NCBI GenBank assembly: GCA_023384415.1
Contig: JAHDWJ010000009.1
Span: 62,001 to 126,000, forward strand
DNA length: 64,000 nt
Reading direction: 5' to 3'
Origin: Anaerolineae bacterium
GTDB taxonomy: Bacteria; Chloroflexota; Anaerolineae; Promineifilales; Promineifilaceae
A program made the translations under genes and the position numbers. This document shows, one piece after another, positions 24,336-33,091 of this stretch (the stretch's first letter is position 1; the number at the start of each line of letters is the position of its first letter). Below the pieces are notes generated by a model that worked only from the letters and a program-made list of their open reading frames with translations, did no database searches and was not told where the DNA came from.

Positions 24336-25340
24336 GATTCCTATTGGTCGGAAGGCGGCCGCCAGGCTGCCTAAGATAATTTGGGGAATGAGCAGGGCCA
24401 GGTGCCAGAGGATAGCATAGGTGAGCGCGGCCGCGTCGTCGGTGATCCCAAACTGTTTGAGCAGCAGCACGGTAATCCCTTCAAACACTCCCATATTGAG
24501 CGGTGTGGAAGCCGGTACGGAGCCAAAGGTCAGAATCACATGGAGCAAAATGGCTTCCCCTAACCCTAAGGGCAGCTCTAAGGCAGGAAACAGCACCAGG
24601 GGAATGGCGATGGAGAGGGCAGATACCAGACCGGTCATCCCTACCAGGCGCAGGTTGGCTTTTTGGTAACGCAACGCATCTAATCCCCCTAACCCGGTCA
24701 CTAACCAATGGTGCAGCCGCCCGGCTATTTTAGCTGGGAGCAGCCGTTCCCAATAATAGCTCAGACGAATCAATCCTTCTCCCTGATAGGCCATGAGATA
24801 GAGGAGTAAGAGAGCGAGCAGGGTCGCGGCCGCGATCAGTACCGGTGATCCACCCATAAAAGCGGTTGCCAGAGGCAGAACCAGCAGCAGCAGTACCCCC
24901 AGCGCGGCCATATCCAACGCTTTCTCTACCACAATCGTGCCTAAGGTGCGGCTGGCGCCTGGCTGGCACCATCGCTCCAACTGCACCAGACGGCCTACAT
25001 CTCCCATGCGAAAAGGTAAAATGAGATTGAGCAGTTGGCCCAGGGTTAAAGACCAAAACAACGGCCGAAACGGGGGTATGATTCCCGGTGGCTGAAAGGT
25101 GAGATACCATCGCCACGCCCGCACAACAATAGTGATCACCACCAACAGTCCGCTGGCTAAAACATAGATCGGACGAATGGTCATTACCGTTTGACTAAGT
25201 TGGGCCAGGGCAATGTCTCGTGAAACATACCAGAGGACAAAAATACCAAGGCCAGCTCCTAACAGCATTCGCAGCCAGGGCCAACTCCGGCTCGTCGCTG
25301 GCGTTGAAAATTGAGGAACGGGTTCGTCTCTTTCCATCAT
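24318..25340 (-). CDS. UPF0104 / lysylphosphatidylglycerol synthase-type transmembrane protein
   Basis: 340 residues with about eight hydrophobic helices. The family signature is seen in RPIYVLASGLLVVITIVVRAW, LFWSLTLGQLLNLILPFRMGDVGRL, GTIVVEKALDMAALG and SVPASTPLNMGVFEG. UPF0104 (AglD/MprF-like flippase region) proteins are integral membrane proteins often found in polysaccharide and glycolipid clusters, with an inferred role in lipid or lipid-linked sugar movement. No MprF synthase domain is present. ATG 25340 is a choice by length; no clear Shine-Dalgarno. It lies between the sugar-transferase fusion and a C25 peptidase in the same direction. Confidence 0.8.
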   Translation of the reverse strand: MMERDEPVPQFSTPATSRSWPWLRMLLGAGLGIFVLWYVSRDIALAQLSQTVMTIRPIYVLASGLLVVITIVVRAWRWYLTFQPPGIIPPFRPLFWSLTLGQLLNLILPFRMGDVGRLVQLERWCQPGASRTLGTIVVEKALDMAALGVLLLLVLPLATAFMGGSPVLIAAATLLALLLLYLMAYQGEGLIRLSYYWERLLPAKIAGRLHHWLVTGLGGLDALRYQKANLRLVGMTGLVSALSIAIPLVLFPALELPLGLGEAILLHVILTFGSVPASTPLNMGVFEGITVLLLKQFGITDDAAALTYAILWHLALLIPQIILGSLAAAFRPIGIMKDES

Positions 25341-25426
25341 TGTGGCGGCTGTTTTACAACGGCTTATCGGCGGCGTCAAGCATTGGCAGTGAGCAATCTC
25401 TAGCCTTTCAACCGCTCAATCTCCCC

Positions 25427-27634
25427 TTATGGCCGCACCAACCGGGCCGATGGGTCTCCTAACAGACCAAAGGTGTCTACAATTTCCTGTAGCCAGGGGG
25501 TCTGGGGGGTGTTGAGCGCGTTTTGTGCTTCTAGCAGAGCATCTCCCATCCGTTGGTTGGCCGGGTTGTGTAATGCCTGAAGCAGATGGTGGGCGAACGG
25601 TTCCTGGTTGTTGGGCAGGGTCAAACTGGTGGCGGCGATAATGAGAACGGGGCCGTTGGCCTGGGTGAGCATTATTTCGGAGATGGATGGGGTGGTGGGG
25701 TGGGCGAAGAGGCCAGTAAGGCAGGTGAATTGGAGAACGATGGGAGGGGTGGTACGCGGCCGCATCCGTCTTACTGCCTCACTCGTCAGTACCTGTTCCT
25801 TCCCCCACATATCCAGGCTGCCGTGCCCGTTATATGTCACCAACCACGCCCCTTCACTCCAGGCTGAGGTCAATGCGGCCGCGGGCTGGCCATACAACTT
25901 CACCACATCCGCTTCTAGCAAGCCATTTTGCTGGATTAAATTATCGGCAAACAAAGCGAATTGAGGTTCGGTGCCATCAGCGGCAAAAATAGAAACCGGG
26001 TTGGCGGAGCCTTGTTCATAAGCCAATGTACGTTGAATCAGACCTGTGACTGCTCCTGGCGTATCTACCGGCCATCGCCCCAAAGCCATATCCGGTACCC
26101 CATCCCCATCAATATCTGCCAGCCGGGTATCGCTAACGGTTTCCCCGCTAAAGGTGACCGGAATCAGGTAGGTGGGGATGATGTTTTGTGGCGACTGGCC
26201 CAGGTAGTTGCGAAAATCGGTGCTGACATCTCCTACCAGAAGAACATAGCGGGGAGCGGGGCCGGACCACTGCTCATGGGTATATTGGAAAAAAGAGCGT
26301 AAACCGTCGGGGCCAACCTCACCATGGGCAAACGCATCATAAATCTCGGCGATGGGCACAATGGACGTGCGAATACCCTGGGCTTCTCGTGCTTCCTGGA
26401 GCGGCCGCAGGGCTGGAGCCAGGGCATCGGTAGTAATGATGAGCAAATCTGCCTGGTTGGTTGGGTTGGCCCAATCACTCAGGCGTAAACCGCGCACGAC
26501 TGCCGGGGTGAGGAAGCCGCTGGGGCCAATGGCGGCCAGGTGGGTGTCTGGGGGAAGGGTGAGGGGGATGCGGCCGCTGTCCATTTCCCAGCCAAGCAGC
26601 TGCACCGGGTTGAGTGGTTCAGCGATGTCAAACAGAAGCGGTTGGCCGGAAAACCCCTCTAAAGCGATTGTCTCAGAAACGGGGGTACCGATCAGCTGAT
26701 CCTGCACCGCTACCGGTGCGGCCAGGTAAGTCAGCTCAAACCAGTTCAGATGCATGATGTCTATAAGGGCGGCCCCTGGCTGGCTGTTGTCTAACAAAAG
26801 ATAGTTTTCTCCAAATTGCAACAGGGCAGGAGGAATAGTCAGGGCTCCGGTATAAAAAATTTGCCCATCCCAACGCAGTGTCCCGACTGGCTGCCCATTT
26901 AAGAGGACATCCAGATCATGATCCAGGTCAACCAAATCATTATAGGTGGAACCCCAGAGGGCCAGGGTGAGGGTAGCGGGATGAGACGCGCTAATTTGGG
27001 GCAGGATAATCGTTTTTTCCACCTTGCTCCCTACCTGGATGGTCTCCCAGAACCAATTTTCATCGGGGCCGTGGGCGCGGGCCTGCCCCAGATAATACCG
27101 ATTTTCTTCCCAGCGGGTGGTCTGGCTGATAAGGGATGGGGCAGTCGGGGGTTGGCTGGTGTTCGGTAGTTGGCGGCTGGCAGCTGGCGGTTGGTTGGTG
27201 GGTTGGTGGCGCAAAATATAGGGGCGGTGGTTGGTATAAAGGCTGGTGGGGGCCAGGCCGTAAAAAATGAGACTGTCCCTATCTATGAAGATAGGCACGG
27301 GCCTTCCTTGCTGCTGTAATTCCAGGATATCATGGCTGATCTGGTTGAGGTTGAGGCCGGCCGCTCGCAAATCAGCCAGGGTGAGGCGATAAAATCCATC
27401 CTGAGTGATGTGGATAACCAGTGCTTCCTGGCTCACATCCCCAGCCAGGGGGGGGGGGGGAAGCCCACGCCAAAGCTGCCAGCCGGTGATGAGTAGTAGG
27501 AGCAGGCCGCTAGTGAGGCCCAATCCGGCCAGGATGACGGGAAGGCGGGTCTTGGGATTGGGGGAAGAGAGGGCGGGATCAGGGGGTGACGCGGCCGCGT
27601 CAGAAGCCGGCAGCTGTTCTAAGGGTGAACTCAT
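25427..27634 (-). CDS. Membrane-anchored C25 (gingipain-type) cysteine peptidase
   Basis: 735 residues. An N-terminal signal anchor (PVILAGLGLTSGLLLLLITG, about 32-52) is followed by a short proline stretch encoded by a 13-C tract, a beta-rich pro-region, and a peptidase C25 domain from about 400: ADLLIITTDALAPALRPL, YVLLVGDVSTD, LADIDGDGVPDMALGRWP, catalytic His in WLVTYNGHGSLDMWG and Cys in IVLQFTCLTGLFA, then FGLLGDPSARL. C25 enzymes are caspase-like cysteine endopeptidases exported to the surface; in Porphyromonas they mature surface proteins. Its ATG overlaps the TGA of the upstream Fn3-like gene (ATGA), indicating one operon. The homopolymer near codon 60 could switch the protein on and off. 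Confidence 0.85.
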   Translation of the reverse strand: MSSPLEQLPASDAAASPPDPALSSPNPKTRLPVILAGLGLTSGLLLLLITGWQLWRGLPPPPLAGDVSQEALVIHITQDGFYRLTLADLRAAGLNLNQISHDILELQQQGRPVPIFIDRDSLIFYGLAPTSLYTNHRPYILRHQPTNQPPAASRQLPNTSQPPTAPSLISQTTRWEENRYYLGQARAHGPDENWFWETIQVGSKVEKTIILPQISASHPATLTLALWGSTYNDLVDLDHDLDVLLNGQPVGTLRWDGQIFYTGALTIPPALLQFGENYLLLDNSQPGAALIDIMHLNWFELTYLAAPVAVQDQLIGTPVSETIALEGFSGQPLLFDIAEPLNPVQLLGWEMDSGRIPLTLPPDTHLAAIGPSGFLTPAVVRGLRLSDWANPTNQADLLIITTDALAPALRPLQEAREAQGIRTSIVPIAEIYDAFAHGEVGPDGLRSFFQYTHEQWSGPAPRYVLLVGDVSTDFRNYLGQSPQNIIPTYLIPVTFSGETVSDTRLADIDGDGVPDMALGRWPVDTPGAVTGLIQRTLAYEQGSANPVSIFAADGTEPQFALFADNLIQQNGLLEADVVKLYGQPAAALTSAWSEGAWLVTYNGHGSLDMWGKEQVLTSEAVRRMRPRTTPPIVLQFTCLTGLFAHPTTPSISEIMLTQANGPVLIIAATSLTLPNNQEPFAHHLLQALHNPANQRMGDALLEAQNALNTPQTPWLQEIVDTFGLLGDPSARLVRP
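27448..27460. repeat. Homopolymer G13 (C13 on the coding strand)
   Basis: Thirteen consecutive G on the plus strand lie in the coding sequence of the C25 peptidase just after its membrane anchor, encoding Pro-Pro-Pro-Pro. Slippage by one base would frameshift the remaining 90 percent of the protein, the usual structure of a phase-variable contingency locus. Confidence 0.85.
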
Positions 27635-28749
27635 CGTGGGCCATTTCGTTGTCGGGTAAACAGCAGGATGGTGCCAAATACCCCGGCGGCAAAGATGAGC
27701 AGCCCGGCCATAAACCCAACCCACAAGACAACGCGGCCGCGGGTGGCCGTGCTGGTTAGATTCGATTGATGACCAGGCAGGGGTAAAGTTTCACTGCTGC
27801 CAGAGGCGCCAGGGCTGCCAAAATCGGTGATTCCCTGGTATCCCTCAGCAGCCTCATCCCCGGGTTGGTTGGTGGCAAGTGGGTATAAACTCTCATCGGG
27901 GGTACTAAAGTTTTCTAATGGTTGGTCCGTGGGATAAGCGGCATCTGGTGTTTCGATCTGGCTGTTGACCGGGGCGGGGTTTGCCAATTCGGTTGTAGGC
28001 GCGTCATTATTGCCGGGATAACCGACTGGGCTGGTGGGGGTAATTTGGGCAATAGGCTGACCACCGCTGCTGATAGTTGTAGCTGGGGGATTGTTAATGC
28101 CACCGGTATTGGCCGTTGTGCCACTGCTGACTGTTGGCTGACTGATGGGGGCAGTTGGCGTATTGGTCGCCGGTGGGTTTGGGTTATTGTTGGGGGGTGT
28201 TGTGGGCAGCGGGGTGAGCGATGCGGCCGCGCCACCCGTTCCCGTCGCTGTTGGCGTCAAAGTGGGTGGGGGGGTATCACCCCCACCAATGACCTGCCCA
28301 GTGGGGGTAGGTGAAGGGACAAACCCGGCCACCACGGCGATTGTCTCCAGAGCGATTTCGTGGCTGCTTTCCTCAATTTCCACCAGGGTATACCAATAAG
28401 TTTGCCCGGTTACAATGTCTAAATCATATACTTGATAGATACCGCCCGTTTCGGGAAAGCCAGGATTTTGCAGCGGGATGATAGAGATGATCTGCCCATT
28501 TTGCCATACATCAATATTGGTGAAGGGTCCGGCAGCCCCATTGGCTCGCTGCATACGGAAGGCGGCCGTGTTGTACTCGGTAGCGGTGCGCCAATCCAAC
28601 TGTACCCCATTGACCACGCCGCTGCCCTCGAAATACATCAACTCTACATTGAGCGGCTCACGGGCCTGGGCGGCCGGCAGCAGCTTCAGGGTGAAGCTGC
28701 TGACCAAGATCAGACAAAGAAAAATGAAGAAGAACCGCTGTTTATTCAT
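27631..28749 (-). CDS. Secreted Fn3-like, Pro/Thr-rich protein with C-terminal membrane anchor
   Basis: 372 residues. A signal peptide (FFFIFLCLILVSSFTLKLLP, cut near AAQA) is followed by an Fn3-like fold (VQLDWRTATEYNTAAFRMQR, YQVYDLDIVTGQTYWYTL), a long low-complexity Thr/Pro/Asn linker (about 150-325), one C-terminal helix (VVLWVGFMAGLLIFAAGVFG) and a basic tail (RQRNGPR). The architecture is that of a wall-spanning anchored surface protein. The Fn3 module resembles that of the 162-residue protein at 32601-33089 (both share the pattern xxWxTxxExxTAxxxxxR). It is sandwiched between the two C25 peptidases with a 4-bp overlap to one, so it is a candidate substrate or partner. No enzymatic motif is seen. 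Confidence 0.75.
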   Translation of the reverse strand: MNKQRFFFIFLCLILVSSFTLKLLPAAQAREPLNVELMYFEGSGVVNGVQLDWRTATEYNTAAFRMQRANGAAGPFTNIDVWQNGQIISIIPLQNPGFPETGGIYQVYDLDIVTGQTYWYTLVEIEESSHEIALETIAVVAGFVPSPTPTGQVIGGGDTPPPTLTPTATGTGGAAASLTPLPTTPPNNNPNPPATNTPTAPISQPTVSSGTTANTGGINNPPATTISSGGQPIAQITPTSPVGYPGNNDAPTTELANPAPVNSQIETPDAAYPTDQPLENFSTPDESLYPLATNQPGDEAAEGYQGITDFGSPGASGSSETLPLPGHQSNLTSTATRGRVVLWVGFMAGLLIFAAGVFGTILLFTRQRNGPR

Positions 28750-28762
28750 ACGATTTTATGAC

Positions 28763-31700
28763 TTAAGGTGATTTAACCACCAATGGGAGATAAAGACCAC
28801 CGGGATTGTTGGGCAAAAGGACAATCACTGAGGCTGTATCTGTTTCATTGCCGGGCGCGCCTTCCAGCCCTGTGCCGGTGACGGTGGCTTGATTAACAAT
28901 CACACCGGGTCCAGTGTAATCTGGGTCTAAGATGGTTGTCAATGTGATGGTAGCACTATCCCCCGGCCCCAAAGGTGGCTCCAGGGTAAAAGTCAGTTCG
29001 CTGCCATTGATGGTGATACTGCTGCTGACAGTAGCCGTATGCGTGATGTAGCTTAACCCGGTTGGTAAGTTATCTACTACCTGAAGCTGAGATGGATATA
29101 AACCACTGTTGCTGACTGTCAGGCTGAAGGCAACGGTATCTCCCGGTTCAATGGTGGTAGGTTGGGCGGTTTTGTTTAGGCTGAGGGCTGGCCGGAACAG
29201 CTGCATAGCCGGATCACCGTGTAAGGTGAAGGAGTACATCTCGGAGTAATGGTGGTTGGTCTGGAAGTAGACGAGTTTGCCGTAGTTGATAGCGTCACCA
29301 ATGGCGGTCAGCCCCACATCCCATAACCCTTCATAAAAGCCACGAGCCAGGTAGTTGTGTTCGTGGGTAAGCCCTAAACCGGTGGAAGACCAATGCGCGG
29401 CCGCGCCGACGTTCCCCGTTGACCCCAATGGCTGCCCTACTATGGTTTCCCCTAACCCTTCAAACCCAGGAAAAATAAAATGGGCGTCCAGACAGTCCAT
29501 GCTGAGTGAGACAACTGGTTTGCCTGGGTTTTGCCAAAAATCAGGCGTCGTGGTCGTCAAAAGTGTTCCAGACCAGTTATCAATGCTGCCATGTCCCCGA
29601 TAGTTCAGCAAGCTTAAACCCTGATTATTGATGGCCGTTTTCATGGCCGCCTGCATCAGAGCATCTGAGGGGTATTGCCCGGTCCCATTGCCCCGGCACA
29701 TCTCCGTCACCGTGAAAGGAGTGGGGATCATTCCGGCCGTCACCTCATTCTCAAAACAGAAATCACCGGCACTGGGATCAAATTCATCGGCCGCAAAAAG
29801 GATATTGCCGAGCCATTGGTAGCTGGTTGGATTAGTCAAATAAGCCAGATGATTTTGTTCATAAGCGATGATTTTGTTTACCGCAGTTACCGCTTCAGCA
29901 TTACTCTGCACGGCCAACCGGCCAATCGCCATATCGGGCAAAATATCATTACCAGCCAGCAAGACAAAAGAATGATCGGTCGGGATAAGTCCCTGATACC
30001 GATCAATGATTAACATATCCGTATTGATGTAGGAAATTTGGTTGGCGTCCCAATAAGCTGGTGCCCCATTTCCCACCCAGCGGCCGCGTGCATCCGCACT
30101 CGCATCCCCTACCAGCAGGACATAACTCGGGGCTATCGTCCAATCGGCCAGGGCGTGAGCCAGGTAGCGGTGTAAAGCCGTTGGGGTTTTCAGCCCATAC
30201 CCATACTGGTTGATGATATGAGCAATATCCACCACATGGGTCTGATACCCCCCATAAAGGGTGTTTTGCCGATGGCTGGCTAATTGGTTTGCGGCGGGCA
30301 AAAAGTCCGCATAACTAACCGCCAGCCATTCCGCCTGCCCGCTGGCCGGGTCAATATTGGTGACAAAATAGCTGTTCACCTCAGCCGGGGCAATGTTGAT
30401 AATGTTGGCGGTGGTGGTGGCAATAAAGCGGCTGTGGACAGGATTGCTACTGCCAAAGCTGTAAGTGTAAGGACCGCTGCCGCTAATAATGGTGCCAGTT
30501 ACAGTAATTGGCTGGTATGGGTTGGTGATGTTCCAGACGAGAACATTGGCCGGGTTGTTCTGGCTGTACCCTTGAATGTTATACTGCTGAGAACCGGTGG
30601 GGTAGGTGAAGATGAGTTGATCGTTGACGGCAATGAACTGCCGCTGGTAATCAATGGTCAGCCGGTTGAGCAGATAGGTACGGCTGGAGCTGCCAGAACC
30701 GTGGGTGCCAATGGTGATCTGGTTGCTGCCATTGTTTAGGGCGGAAACGGGGGCGGTGCCTACGATGTTGACGTTGCGGGTATTGTTCCAGGTAAGGGTT
30801 CCCTGGTGGCTGCTGCCGTAGGTAGCGTAATTGAGGTAACTGTTGACCAGGTGGGGGAAGTTGCCCCGGCTCAAAATTTCGGTGGTAAAGGTGATGTTGC
30901 TGCCACTGGTGACAGGGTGTGGGGTGGTGATGCTGTAGGTTCGAGTCACAGGGACGCTGCTCTTGGTCCATAAATCCCAATACCAGGCATCTGGTTCGTT
31001 GTAGGCCCACAGCTCTTGGGGCACGAAGGTGCTGGTGAACCGGTTGTTTTGTTCGGCGGTGATGCTTTCCGGGAAGGATGGGGCGACAGGCTGACCGTTG
31101 ACGCTGGCGGTGTTGCTGATGTTGGTGGCCGTGCCACCGACCCACAGCCAAAAGATATTGTGGCTAACATATTGCTGGTCGTGGCGGGAGCCATCAAAAG
31201 CCCAGCCGTAAAAGCGCACCGCATCATCTGGGTGATCGAAGCTGGCACTGCCCCCCCGGTTAATGAAGGTGAAGGCAACGGATTGCCCATCGTGGAGCAT
31301 CTGGATGGAAGCCGGGGGGTGGCTGCCGCTCAAGCCCAGGGCGGCGTAGCTAACTTCGTGAATGCCGTCCTGGCTGACGGTGATTTTGTAAGCGGTCTGG
31401 CCGACGGGTAAGGCGGTGGGGGTACTGCTACTGTTCATCTCGCGGGGGAGTGAACGCCATTGCCGGGCCTGGGTTGGATTTAACACCAAATTTTCAACCA
31501 TGCGGAGGTGGTTATCCTGGTAGCTGGGGGCCGGCCGCGCCTCAGCCCATTCTGATCCAGTGAAGGTCGCCACAACGGTTAGTTCCGGGATATGGCTTAG
31601 GGTGGCCTGGGCCGGGTTGTATTGTAGAGGGTACAGGTCTAGCCGCACCAGCCGGATATCGCGCAGATACATAGGCGCGGAGAGGGTGTAGAGGACGCCG

Positions 31701-32176
31701 GGGATGTCGCTGTTTTGCTGGTAGGCGGCCGCGTCCAGAACATATCCTTCTTCTAGCTGATTGTTAGCGAGGCTGGGGAAAAGCTCAACTGGCAGCGTTC
31801 CAGTCGGGATGGGGCGTAAAGTGGGTACGGTATGGTGGGTAGGCGCGGCCGCGCTAACCGTCAACTGTACCTCGGCCGCCGGGGGTAGAGCAATATAGGT
31901 GGAGTAAAAAGGAACATCAGGCACACCACTCTGGTTGGGGCGAGCATCGAGGCCGGCGGCGGTGAGCCAGCCGGTGTTGTCTATATTAAAAGTGGGGGTG
32001 TGCAGGGTGAAAGAGAGACCGGTATCGCTCAGGGTAAGGTGTTGGAGGGCGGCCGCGTCCTTTTGGGGATCCAACTCACCGGCCAGGGTTGGTTTTGGGG
32101 TTGTCTGGAGAGCCAGACAGATCAGGGCTAACAGCAGGAGTAGGCTGCTGCGACGAAGCCATTGGGGATGAATCAT
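28763..32176 (-). CDS. Secreted C25 (gingipain-type) peptidase with DUF11 repeat
   Basis: 1,137 residues. Signal peptide LLLLLALICLALQTTPKPTLA. The N-terminal 500 residues are beta-rich; the peptidase C25 region (about 600-960) shows YVLLVGDASADARG, DMAIGRLAVQSNAEAV, catalytic His in LLNYRGHGSIDNWSG and Cys in VSLSMDCLDAHFIFPG, then SFTLHGDPAMQLFRP. A DUF11 beta-sandwich (about 985-1110) carries the typical VAFSLTVSNSG and LPTGLSYITHTATV. The extreme C-terminus is LYLPLVVKSP, a short hydrophobic tail seen on many Chloroflexota secreted proteins to my recollection; its role is unproven. ATG 32176 follows GAGG by 9 nt and precedes a good signal peptide. It sits 13 bp upstream of the Fn3-like gene. 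Confidence 0.85.
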   Translation of the reverse strand: MIHPQWLRRSSLLLLLALICLALQTTPKPTLAGELDPQKDAAALQHLTLSDTGLSFTLHTPTFNIDNTGWLTAAGLDARPNQSGVPDVPFYSTYIALPPAAEVQLTVSAAAPTHHTVPTLRPIPTGTLPVELFPSLANNQLEEGYVLDAAAYQQNSDIPGVLYTLSAPMYLRDIRLVRLDLYPLQYNPAQATLSHIPELTVVATFTGSEWAEARPAPSYQDNHLRMVENLVLNPTQARQWRSLPREMNSSSTPTALPVGQTAYKITVSQDGIHEVSYAALGLSGSHPPASIQMLHDGQSVAFTFINRGGSASFDHPDDAVRFYGWAFDGSRHDQQYVSHNIFWLWVGGTATNISNTASVNGQPVAPSFPESITAEQNNRFTSTFVPQELWAYNEPDAWYWDLWTKSSVPVTRTYSITTPHPVTSGSNITFTTEILSRGNFPHLVNSYLNYATYGSSHQGTLTWNNTRNVNIVGTAPVSALNNGSNQITIGTHGSGSSSRTYLLNRLTIDYQRQFIAVNDQLIFTYPTGSQQYNIQGYSQNNPANVLVWNITNPYQPITVTGTIISGSGPYTYSFGSSNPVHSRFIATTTANIINIAPAEVNSYFVTNIDPASGQAEWLAVSYADFLPAANQLASHRQNTLYGGYQTHVVDIAHIINQYGYGLKTPTALHRYLAHALADWTIAPSYVLLVGDASADARGRWVGNGAPAYWDANQISYINTDMLIIDRYQGLIPTDHSFVLLAGNDILPDMAIGRLAVQSNAEAVTAVNKIIAYEQNHLAYLTNPTSYQWLGNILFAADEFDPSAGDFCFENEVTAGMIPTPFTVTEMCRGNGTGQYPSDALMQAAMKTAINNQGLSLLNYRGHGSIDNWSGTLLTTTTPDFWQNPGKPVVSLSMDCLDAHFIFPGFEGLGETIVGQPLGSTGNVGAAAHWSSTGLGLTHEHNYLARGFYEGLWDVGLTAIGDAINYGKLVYFQTNHHYSEMYSFTLHGDPAMQLFRPALSLNKTAQPTTIEPGDTVAFSLTVSNSGLYPSQLQVVDNLPTGLSYITHTATVSSSITINGSELTFTLEPPLGPGDSATITLTTILDPDYTGPGVIVNQATVTGTGLEGAPGNETDTASVIVLLPNNPGGLYLPLVVKSP

Positions 32177-32287
32177 AATAAAGAACCTCAAGCAAAGGGA
32201 TAAATAACGTATCCAAGTATATTCCTTTTAATTCCCTGCATAAGCTACGGCCATGAAATTCTAAATATACTGTTAAGAATGGGGATG

Positions 32288-32335
32288 AGCGGCGAGTGGT
32301 AAGTAGGCGAGTAGGTGGGTGGGCGGGTCACTCAA
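32288..32335. repeat. Degenerate GT-rich short tandem repeat
   Basis: Units such as GGCGAGTGGTAAGTA, GGCGAGTAGGTGGGT and GGGCGGGTCACTC fill the space between the PqqD-like gene and the larger C25 peptidase. Same class of gene-border low-complexity sequence as elsewhere in the window, here less regular. Confidence 0.4.
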
Positions 32336-32338
32336 TCC

Positions 32339-32611
32339 TCAGTTCTCATCCCTTATCAACCCCTTTTTCTGTAACTCCATGAGAAAGGTGTGCAAATCTG
32401 CGGCCGCTTGCTCAATCGTTATCCCATAAGTTTCTACCAACAGCCTTTCAATCTCTTTTACAGAATAAGCCTGACTCATCTGCTGCCAGATATAACTGCC
32501 AACTTCATTAATAATCACATAATGGCCCGTCTGCGGTTGGATGAGAACCGTTTCCTGATCCATCGTGCGCCAGATGAGGCCAGGGATTGGGGTGGGGGTA
32601 TCAAAATTCAT
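32339..32611 (-). CDS. PqqD-like peptide-binding (RRE) protein
   Basis: 90 residues with the PqqD superfamily pattern: LIWRTMDQETVLIQPQTGHY, VIINEVGSYIWQQMSQAYSV, KEIERLLVETYGITIEQAAADLHTFL. PqqD folds are winged-helix peptide carriers (RiPP recognition elements), but stand-alone copies are also common in polysaccharide and HPr-kinase-related clusters. No radical SAM enzyme or precursor peptide is evident nearby. Its start overlaps the end of the upstream membrane Fn3-like gene by 11 bp, so the two are probably co-translated. Confidence 0.8.
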   Translation of the reverse strand: MNFDTPTPIPGLIWRTMDQETVLIQPQTGHYVIINEVGSYIWQQMSQAYSVKEIERLLVETYGITIEQAAADLHTFLMELQKKGLIRDEN

Positions 32612-33089
32612 ACTCTTTCTTTATGCGTAAACTCTGGTTCAGAAGCAGGACCCCAACCAGGGAGCTTAGAGGAATGATGACAACGGCCCACCATTCCAGG
32701 CGGCGGAAACTCCCGGAGATGGGTTCATCAGGGGCGGCGTCATAAAAAGTAGTGACCCCACTTAACTCCACTTCTTCTAACCGGTAATAATATATTTTGT
32801 TGACTTCAATGTCAGTATCAATGTAGCTGTAACTTCCCCCAGTGAAGGCATCGGAGACCGTTTGGATGAGGGTATCGTTAAGCCGCTGGTACGGGCCATC
32901 TGGGGCATCGCTGCGATAGACGTAGTAGCCAGCCGTCTGGAACTCCGATTCAGTTTGCCAGGTGAACTCTATTTTGGGGGTACGGATGAGCTGGCTAATG
33001 AGGATCGCGGCCGCAAGCCCTAGCCAGAGCAGCCCCAACCAGACCAGAACCCGCTGATCTTGTAGTTTCTTGCCGTCCCCCCTGCTCAT
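32601..33089 (-). CDS. Two-TM protein with an external Fn3-like domain
   Basis: 162 residues. A first helix (VLVWLGLLWLGLAAAILISQ, about 14-33), an Fn3-like domain (IEFTWQTESEFQTAGYYVYR, YIDTDIEVNKIYYYRLEEV), and a second helix (WWAVVIIPLSSLVGVLLL) with a basic end. The domain is related to that of the secreted protein at 27631-28749. It lies between the Wzz/BY-kinase and PqqD-like genes (2 bp from the former, overlapping the latter), so it belongs to the envelope operon. Function unknown; a partner for the polysaccharide co-polymerase or the C25 proteins is possible. Confidence 0.7.
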   Translation of the reverse strand: MSRGDGKKLQDQRVLVWLGLLWLGLAAAILISQLIRTPKIEFTWQTESEFQTAGYYVYRSDAPDGPYQRLNDTLIQTVSDAFTGGSYSYIDTDIEVNKIYYYRLEEVELSGVTTFYDAAPDEPISGSFRRLEWWAVVIIPLSSLVGVLLLNQSLRIKKEYEF

Positions 33090-33091
33090 CC

